Source: Haematococcus lacustris (lineage: Eukaryota; Chlorophyta; Chlorophyceae; Chlamydomonadales; Haematococcaceae). Taken from it: a stretch of 64,000 nucleotides of DNA. Below, piece after piece: positions 56,788 through 64,000 of the stretch. The notes beneath the pieces are model-generated. The model was not told the DNA's origin. It was given only the letters and a program-made list of their open reading frames with translations, and did not search any database. Numbering within the stretch: the first letter of the stretch is position 1; each line of letters opens with the position of its first letter. The DNA is taken from the NCBI GenBank assembly GCA_030144725.1, contig JASKMD010000008.1, positions 17,323,830 through 17,387,829 on the forward strand. Direction: 5' to 3'. Both the position numbers and the translations under genes were made by a program.

Positions 56788-58479
56788 TCAGCTGTGGGTG
56801 GTGTATGGGACAAAGTACATATCACCCTTACCCTCCTTGTGTGGGAATGCAGACACAAATAAGTTGTTGAATTGCTCTCCATTGACTGCATACCAAGAGT
56901 CAGGGCCAACACCTCCATACAAGGTGCTCTTCCTTCTGCCCACATGGCTTTGGCGTGGAACGAGCGCTTCTTGGGTGGCCGGCTGAGCCCCCTGGCTGAC
57001 TGTTCGGCCAGATCGCCGTGCCTGGGATGCTGCATTCCCGGCAACGACGACCTCTGGGCTTGCGATGACCTCTGCAGGAGCTGGTGCTGGTGGCACTTGC
57101 TGTGGCTGCTGCTGCTGTACTGGCATGGGTGACAGTGGGATACCACGCGCAACCGTGAAGTGCTCTGGCATATTAGGTACAGTGGCCATGGTGAATAAGC
57201 GAGCGATAGCAAGGCGCAATACCAACTCAGGGCGGTGCGGATGCTGCACCCGCACCCAAAACTGAATGTGGGAGGCATACTCAACCTCCCTCTGGGAATC
57301 AATGCCCTCGAGGAATGTAGCCTGTGCCCAGCAGTTGTTGCGGACCACAGCACGGCCATAGTGGCAACTGTGGACCAGCAGCCCCCTGCACTGAGCCCGC
57401 TTGAAGTACGCCACCTGCCCAGGACAAGCCGCTGAGCTGTTGCCACGGCTGTCCTGGGCTGGGGCAGGGGAGAACACCGAATTGATGTCCTCCTCGCTCC
57501 ATCCTTCTGGCTGTATCTCTCGCAAATGCTGGCAGCATGCTTGCCTGACCCACTCTCCCCCCCCACTCACGTAGCACTGCTTGTTCCCCTTGCCCAGGAG
57601 CTGACATGCGGGCTGCATGCCGGAAGGCCAACAGTCCTGAATGCTCGCCACCCGGCGCCGCTTGCGGGCACGGTGGACACCCTTAACCGCCCGCTGTGCC
57701 ACACGCTTCCTAGGACCACCACCACCATCCGGCGCACCACCCTCATTGTCGTCAAAATCTGGCTGGGTGTGGGTGTCCAAGAACAGCTGGGTTTGCCTGC
57801 TCATACGCTCTCGGATGCCCAAGGTCAAGGCCCGCTGAAAGCCTGCTGCATGGGAGCCGCTGTACTTCTTGCCACGCTGCATGCCATGCTCAACCCAGAA
57901 CTCAGAGTCCCAGCAGCTGCGCCCACGTTCCCTCTCTTGCCCTGGCAACCTGCAACAATCCACACCCTTGAACCTTGAGTAAACAATGTTGGCACTTGAG
58001 TTAGCATGGTTGCAACATGCTGCTTCATACTATGGAACTCACCGGCACACAACCATGTGCAGGTTGCTGGAGAACATGTCATCAGGTACACTGTGTGACT
58101 GACGCATGGATTGCAGCATGCGCGCATACTCCCGCATCTTCTTAGCAGCCTCCTCAATGTTGGCAGCGATGGTGGCTGCGTTTCTTGCTCTCTCCCCCGC
58201 TGGCATGCCAGACCGCAATGGCGGATCGTTGGCTGCAAGTAACAGTGGTATATGATAAGGATGTCTGTGATTGGGAGGCCTGTATGCGCATGATATGAGG
58301 ATGCTCCTAAGGATTCACAGAAGTTGTTGCTGTAATCACCTGGTGTGAGGTAGTGGAGTGTAGCCTCCACCAATAATCTCCACAACTTCAACTGCTGGTT
58401 GCTCCCAGTCATGATGCCTCGGAATACTGATTGCCAGGCGTACTTGATAAAATGCATGAAGTCCTCCATGATCCAGCCC
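56788..58479 (-). CDS. Transposase-like gene, C-terminal half (5' truncated)
   Basis: Three phase-matched exons: 58479-58340, 58232-58043 and 57949-56788. The first reads GWIMEDFMHFIKYAWQSVFR and LKLWRLLVEATLHYLTP. The second is helical (RNAATIAANIEEAAKKMREY) and ends MFSSNLHMVVC. The third begins RLPGQERERGRSCWDSEFW, has a basic stretch (HRARKRRRVA), then HIQFWVRVQHPHRPELVLRL, Gln/Pro linkers and MYFVPYTTHS-stop. Segments such as SSNLHMVV followed by WDSEFWVEHGMQRGKK recall the C-terminal region of Tnp2/plavaka-like transposases of CACTA elements. That assignment is by resemblance and position in the element. The catalytic half is absent: the array begins about 100 bp upstream of the first exon. 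Confidence 0.6.
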
Positions 58480-58594
58480 CTGCAAGGTGGAACGCAACAC
58501 TAGATTCATAGTGAGAAACAGATCTGGATGGCGCACTCTAACCCCATGCCTAACCCAATGACAACACTAGTAAGCACGGACAGCTATGTGTGCA

Positions 58595-60076
58595 ACCATT
58601 TACCAGCACTGTCAAGTTCAACCTGTCAGCACTGTCAAGTTCAACTTGTCAGCACTGTCAAGCTGTCAGCACTGACAGACTAGAAGCACTGACAGATTAT
58701 CAGCACTGACATCTAGTCAGCACTGAAAGCTTGTCAGCACTGAAAGAATTAACAGCACTGACAGCCTGTCAGCACTGTTAACCTATCAGCACTGACATAC
58801 TATCAGCACTGACAAAATCAACAGCACTGGCAAATTATCAGCACTGACAAACTAACAGCACTGACAAGTTATCAGCACTGACAAATTATCAGCACTGACA
58901 AATTATCAGCACTGACAACCTGACAGCACTGACAACCTGACAGCACTGACATATTATCAGCACTGACAAACTATCAGCACTGACAAGCTGTCAGCACTGA
59001 CAAGTTATCAGCACTGACATATTATCAGCACTGACAAATTATCAGCACTGACAACCTGACAGCACAGTTAATTTATCAGTACTGACAAGTTATCAGCACT
59101 GACAAGTTATCAGCACTGACAAACTATCAGCACTGACAAGTTATCAGCACTGACAACCTGACAGCACTGTCAAACTATCAGCACTGACATATTATCAGCA
59201 CTGACAACCTGACAGCACAGTTAATTTATCAGCACTGACAAGTTATCAGCACTGACAAGTTATCAGCACTGACAAATTAACAGCACTGACAAATTATCAG
59301 CACTGACAACCTGACAGCACTGACATATTATCAGCACTGACAAACTATCAGCACTGACAAGTTATCAGCACTGACAAGTTATCAGCACTGACATATTATC
59401 AGCACTGACATATTATCAGCACTGACAACCTGACAGCACAGTTAATTTATCAGCACTGACAAGTTATCAGCACTGACAAGTTATCAGCACTGACAAATTA
59501 ACAGCACTGACAAGTTATCAGCACTGACAACCTGACAGCACAGTTAATTTATCAGTACTGACAAGTTATCAGCACTGACAAGTTATCAGCACTGACCAAC
59601 TAACAGCACTGACAAATTATCAGCACTGACAACCTGTCAGCACAGTTAATCTATCAGCACTGACAAATTAACAGCACTGACAAGTTATCAGCACTGACAA
59701 CTCTGACAGCACTGACATATTATCAGCACTGACAAACTATCAGCACTGACAAGTTGTCAGCACTGACAAGCTATCAGCACTGACAAGTTATCAGCCCTGA
59801 CAAGTTATCAGCACTGACATATTATCAGCACTGACAAATTATCAGCACTGACAACCTGACAGCACTGACATATTATCAGCACTGACAAACTATCAGCACT
59901 GACAAGTTATCAGTACTGACAAGTTATCAGCACTGACATATTATCAGCACTGACATATTATCAGCACTGACAACCTGACAGCACAGTTAATTTATCAGTA
60001 CTGACAAGTTATCAGCACTGACATATTATCAGCACTGACATATTATCAGCACTGACAAACTATCAGCACTGACAAC
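58595..60076. repeat. TCAGCACTGACAAATTA array, element 2 inner
   Basis: About 80 units of 18 bp (ATCAGCACTGACAAGTT and variants). It separates the divergent transposase-like and PhyH-like gene fragments and abuts both. Confidence 0.96.
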
Positions 60077-60079
60077 CTG

Positions 60080-60664
60080 ACACGCGTGCTGGTCATCCCT
60101 GACAGCCACCATGAGGTGTTACTTGTGGAGGCAGTGCGCATGGGGAGAATCTCTGAGGATGAGTTCCAAGAGAAGATGGCACAGCTGAGGAAGATGAAGG
60201 TATACAGGGTGACCCTGGAGCCAGGCCAGGTGTTAGGTATGCGTGGATACACCATTCATGCAGGGGATAGTGGGCTGAAGGGCAAAGCCTCCACTAGGGT
60301 ACACTTCTACGGCAGTGAGGGTTATGTCAGCGATGTCACCTGCTTCGTGTCGTCTTTAGACCAGGCATTCTTGCACCAATGCCAACCCACCAGCCGTCCC
60401 CAGCGTCACCTTCAGCAGCACCTCATTTGGCCAATCGGTCCGGGTGAGGAAGATGGTGGCATCTATGCCACGCCTGAGCCATACTCGCCTCCTGCCCGTG
60501 AGCCGGTGGATGAGCAGTGGCAGGACGATTGGGCCTTGGGTGATGGGGAGATTGAAGGTATACTGTTGAACCTGTTGAGCCATGAGGAGGAGGCTGATGC
60601 TGCAGAGAAGGCCGAGCAAGAGGCGCAGAAGCAAGCTAAGCCAAAGCGCAAGCGTCAGGGTTGA
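60080..60664 (+). pseudogene. PhyH-like dioxygenase, 5'-truncated paralogue
   Basis: Homologous to the gene at 17067-20849 from its PGSH segment onward: RVLVIPDSHHEVL, VTLEPGQVLGMRGYTIHAG and TRVHFYGSEG, with the distal His (60257-60259) and Arg (60296-60298) again 13 residues apart. It then has ATPEPYSPP, DEQWQDDW and a Lys-rich end (PKRKRQG-stop). The HxD half is missing because the array replaces all sequence upstream of about 60080, and no start or splice acceptor is visible. It is much shorter than its paralogue after the core. Being inside a CACTA-like element ties this oxygenase family to the transposon. Confidence 0.75.
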
Positions 60665-60844
60665 GTTGCAGGTGGCATAATGCATGTTACTATGGACGTG
60701 TGATCAGTGTGCTATAACATTCACGGTTGTCATGGGTTGGGTAGTAGCAGGCGCAGGTGAAGGAATTGACGAAGGCTTGTACTATGTGAGGGCAGGGGTG
60801 TCGTGAGACTGCACCACCTCATTCCATAAGGATATCACTGAATA

Positions 60845-62510
60845 ATAACTAGTCAGCACTGACAATGGGTCAGTCAGCACTGACAATGGGTCAGTCAGCA
60901 CAGAATATTAAAGAGTCAGCACTGACAATGGTTCTGTCAGCACTGAATGTTCAGTAGTCAGCACTGAAATATAGGTCGTCAGCACTGAAAGTTAGGACGT
61001 CAGCACTGTAAGTAAGGTAGTCAGCACTGTAAGTAAAGTATTTAGCACTGACAGCTGGTCAGTCAGCACTGCATTATAACCAGTCAGCACTGAATATTAA
61101 TCAGTCAGCACTGACAATGGGTCAGTCAGCACTGAAAATTATTCAGTCAGCACTGACAATGGGTCAGTCAGCACTGACAATGGGTCAGTCAGCACTGAAT
61201 GTTAATCAGTCAGCACTGACAATGGGTCAGTCAGCACTGAATTATAACCAGTCAGCACTGACAGTGGGTCAGTCAGCACTGACAATGGGTCAGTCAGCAC
61301 TGAATAATAACCAGTCAGCACTGACAGTGGGTCAGTCAGCACTGACAATGGGTCAGTCAGCACTGAATAATAACCAGTCAGCACTGACAATGGGTCAGTC
61401 AGCACTGACAATGGGTCAGTCAGCACTGAATAATAACCAGTCAGCACTGAGAGTGGGTTTGTCAGCACTGACAATGGGTCAGTCAGCACTGAATGTTAAC
61501 CAGTCAGCACTGACAATGGGTCAGTCAGCACTGAATAATAACCAGTCAGCACTGACAATGGGTCAGTCAGCACTGACAATGGGTCAGTCAGCACTGAATG
61601 TTAATCAGTCAGCACTGACAATGGGTCAGTCAGCACTGAATTATAACCAGTCAGCACTGACAGTGGGTCAGTCAGCACTGACAATGGGTCAGTCAGCACT
61701 GAATGTTAATCAGTCAGCACTGACAATGGGTCAGTCAGCACTGACAATGGGTCAGTCAGCACTGAATAATAACCAGTCAGCACTGACAATGGGTCAGTCA
61801 GCACTGACAATGGGTCAGTCAGCACTGAATAATAACCAGTCAGCACTGAGAGTGGGTTTGTCAGCACTGACAATGGGTCAGTCAGCACTGAATGTTAACC
61901 AGTCAGCACTGACAATGGGTCAGTCAGCACTGAATAATAACCAGTCAGCACTGACAATGGGTCAGTCAGCACTGACAATGGGTCAGTCAGCACTGAATGT
62001 TAATCAGTCAGCACTGACAATGGGTCAGTCAGCACTGAATTATAACCAGTCAGCACTGACAGTGGGTCAGTCAGCACTGACAATGGGTCAGTCAGCACTG
62101 AATGTTAATCAGTCAGCACTGACAATGGGTCAGTCAGCACTGAATAATAACCAGTCAGCACTGACAGTGGGTCAGTCAGCACTGACAATGGGTCAGTCAG
62201 CACTGACAATGGGTCAGTCAGCACTGAATGTTAATCAGTCAGCACTGACAATGGGTCAGTCAGCACTGACGGTAAGTTAGTCAGCACTGAAAGTTAGGTA
62301 GTCAGCACTGAAAGTGGGTCAGTCAGCACTGAAAGTTAATCAGTCAGCACTGAAAGTGGGTTTGTCAGCACTGATAATGGGTCATTCAGCACTGAAGGAG
62401 GGTCATTCAGCACTGTAAATTAGGTAGTCAGCACTGAAAGTTAGTAAGTCAGCACTGCAAGTGGGTCAGTCAGCACTGACTTGTCAGTGGGTCAGTCAGT
62501 ACTGACAACT
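60845..62510. repeat. 21-bp CAGTCAGCACTGA array, element 2 right
   Basis: 21-bp units (CAGTCAGCACTGACAATGGGT and variants) with a 399-bp higher-order repeat: the rare variant at 61441 recurs at 61840. Because the unit is a multiple of three, a 387-codon frame (61117-62280, MGQSALT repeats) stays open. Confidence 0.96.
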
Positions 62511-62640
62511 CTGTATCTCCTCAGCCCGATTTTTCCTCGATTTTAGGTTTTCACCATAACTCTTACAATGTTCTAAAAATGCTATGTACCAAGTTTCATG
62601 TCAAAATATTGAACTTTACATGTGCTAGTTTCTACGAGTG
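62511..62640 (+). mobile_element. Right terminus of CACTA-like element 2
   Basis: Unique 130 bp shared with 49258-49388 at a few mismatches, ending CTAGTTTCTACGAGTG. Confidence 0.9.
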
Positions 62641-62935
62641 AAGGCACAACACTGGACCTGCCACAGGAACCTCATTTCGCGAGAGTAGCCTTTGGGAGTA
62701 GCCATCGTCGGAGGGCGATATGTGGCAACTACGGACAAATCCGTAAAGGGCAACCAGCTTGTCAGGCAGAAACAGGGACGACCACCTGGGCCCGATAATG
62801 GTGGGCAGCGTTGGCTGTTCGCCTCCACTGTCAGCGTTCTCCAAAGCCGAAGCTCCACTAGCGTGAAAGCCAGAAGTCAGCCGGAGGCTGGAGGCATGAT
62901 GCCCTCGCAAACGCAAGTCTGGTCGGAAACCACTC
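62641..62935 (-). other. Gypsy 5' leader
   Basis: Minus-strand leader between the 5' LTR and the insertion. A candidate primer site (TGGTTTCCGACC on the minus strand, 62921-62932) starts 3 nt from the LTR, consistent with pairing to a tRNA 3' end ending CCA. Confidence 0.75.
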
Positions 62936-63209
62936 TGTAACGTGCAGTGCACGTTGTTAGCCGAGAGACCGTCTTGCGTGTTGCAAGGAAAACTGCCATG
63001 GAGAAGTTTACAGGAAAACCTCGTGAGAGGGCTAGGGCTTAGAACGGGGCCCCCTGGAATCGAACCAGTTGTCCTCACAGCTTGCGCTGCTAGGCTTTAA
63101 CCTGCCCTACTCACTCGGTAAAAGTAATGCGCCCACCTGCGCCCGCCATAGGCAGTACACAGGTGTCGCGGGCAAAGGGGAACGGTGTCGCTCAAGGCTC
63201 GCCGTTACA
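62936..63209 (-). repeat. Gypsy 5' LTR
   Basis: 274 bp, one substitution from 50978-51251 by eye. B-box copy at 63056-63066 on the minus strand. Confidence 0.95.
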
Positions 63210-63214
63210 CCTAC

Positions 63215-64000
63215 GATGTGTGTCTTTCTCCACAGGGTCCTGGTACCTCACCACAGGGTTGTGGCTCACAAGGTCCTGGCACCACACCACAGGGTCCTGG
63301 CTTACATGGTCCTGGCACCACACCACAGGGTCCTGGCACCACACCACAGGGTCCTGGCACCTCACCACAGGGTCCTGGCCTACAGGGTTCTGGCACCACA
63401 CCACAGGGTCCTGGCACCATACCACCAGGTCTTGGCCTACAGGGTTCTGGCACCACACCACAGGGTCCTGGCACCATACCACCAGGTCTTGGCCTACAGG
63501 GTCCTGCCGCACACCTACAGGGTCCTGCGACGTTTGGCTACAGGGTCCTGCCGCACGCCTACAGGGTCCTGCGACGTTTGGCTACAGGGTCCTGCCGCAC
63601 GCCTACAAGGTCCTGCGACGTTTGGCTACAGGGTCCTGCCGCACGCCCACAGGGTCCTGCGACGTTTGGCTACAGGGTCCTGCCGCACGCCTACAGGGAC
63701 CTGCGACGTTTGGCTACAGGGTTCTGCCGCACGCCTACAGGGTCCTGCGACGTTTGTCTACAGGGTTCTGCCGCACGCCTACAGGGTCCTGCGACGTTTG
63801 GCTACAGGGTTCTGCCGCACGCCTACAGGGTCCTGCGACGTTTGGCTACAGGGTCCTGCCACACACCCACAGGGTTCTGGCACACAGGGTCCTGGCACCA
63901 CACTACAGGGTCCTGATACCACAGGGTCCTGGCACCACACCACAGGGTCCTGGCACCACACCACAGGGTCCTGGCACCACACCACAGGGTTCTGGCACCT
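63215..64000. repeat. CAGGGTCCTGGCACCACACC satellite
   Basis: First about 21-bp units (ACACCACAGGGTCCTGGC), then a 44-bp composite with GCGACGTTTGGCTACAGGGT alternating with CCGCACGCCTACAGGGT (about 63500-63850), then 21-bp units again to the edge. Same GGGTCCTG core as 28736-29160 and 50757-50970. Open frames are artefacts. Confidence 0.95.

Larger units (their letters stand above)
56039..62640 (+). mobile_element. CACTA-like element 2 (6.6 kb)
   Basis: Ends CACTCGTGTAAAAG and CTAGTTTCTACGAGTG as in element 1, with a 2-bp AA duplication (56037-56038 and 62641-62642) inside the gypsy interior. Contents in order: subterminal TCAGTACTGA repeats, TTAGGG-like block, 3' part of a transposase-like gene (minus), TCAGCACTGACA array, PhyH-like gene fragment (plus), CAGTCAGCACTGA array, right end. 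The transposase-like gene lacks its 5' half, so this copy too is probably non-autonomous. Confidence 0.9.
50978..63209 (-). mobile_element. Gypsy chromovirus split by a CACTA-like element
   Basis: LTRs of 274 bp at 50978-51251 and 62936-63209 (one substitution by eye), ends TGTAAC...GTTACA, flanked by the duplication CCTAC (50973-50977 and 63210-63214). The interior is 51252-56038 plus 62641-62935, interrupted by 56039-62640. The retroelement itself is about 5.6 kb. It carries a defective pol with a chromodomain and no recognisable gag or protease. Confidence 0.95.

Noticed and set aside
61117..62280. 387-codon MGQSALT repeat protein
   Set aside because: By-product of a 21-bp tandem unit in transposon array; opposite strand is also open.
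41850..62510. CRISPR-like direct repeats
   Set aside because: Short repeats with short, mutually similar intervals, no unique spacers, in a eukaryotic transposon context.
62936..63209. Solo gypsy LTR
   Set aside because: Flanking CCTAC matches the flank at 50973-50977, so it is the 5' LTR of the same nested element.

Overview
The window looks like repeat-dense nuclear DNA of a green alga, most likely Chlamydomonadales (volvocine or Haematococcus-like). Supporting signs are GC-rich exons with short GT-AG introns, TGTAA-type poly(A) signals after stops, a secreted Pro/Ala/Thr-rich cell-wall-type protein, poly-Ala/poly-Gln tracts in proteins, copia elements and a chromodomain gypsy element. Interstitial repeats are TTAGGG-like rather than TTTTAGGG. 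No species is claimed. There is one 500-N gap (3501-4000).

Layout. 1-3352 holds a minus-strand gene running off the left edge, with a signal peptide and a Pro/Ala/Thr-rich tail. 5015-20849 is a plus-strand gene region: a 16-exon gene of unknown function (5015-8486), a small divergent minus ORF (8861-9187), a one-exon F-box/LRR-like gene (9306-10511), a many-exon gene with a Ulp1/C48 cysteine protease domain (10851-13948), a 2.9-kb satellite, and a gene with a PhyH-like 2OG-Fe(II) dioxygenase fold (17067-20849). The last two may be a single gene with the satellite inside an intron. No cellular gene is recognised to the right of 20.9 kb; that part is nested mobile elements and satellites.

Mobile elements. 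Copia-1 (21493-27330) has LTRs that look identical and a 5-bp duplication, and sits in the array beside a CACTA-like terminus (28149). That terminus abuts a gypsy RT fragment (28150-28592). Then come GGGTCC repeats, a 53-bp tandem repeat and a 6.5-kb (ACACC)n array. Copia-2 (36842-50195) is split in its gag by a 7.7-kb CACTA-like element (41702-49388). A gypsy chromovirus (50978-63209, target duplication CCTAC) is split by a second, 6.6-kb CACTA-like element (56039-62640). Copia-2 and the gypsy element lie beside or in a palindromic GGACCC...GGGTCC repeat family that resumes at 63215.

Main story. The CACTA-like family has CACTCG ends, 2-bp target duplications, and kilobases of short tandem repeats built on the 10-bp palindrome TCAGNNCTGA, whose central dinucleotide differs between subfamilies. 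One copy carries the 3' part of a transposase-like gene and a truncated PhyH-like gene. The latter is a paralogue of the gene at 17067-20849, which adjoins a TCAGCGCTGA satellite. This suggests a transposon lineage carrying an oxygenase, and possibly a Ulp1 protease, together with self-amplified binding-site-like satellites.
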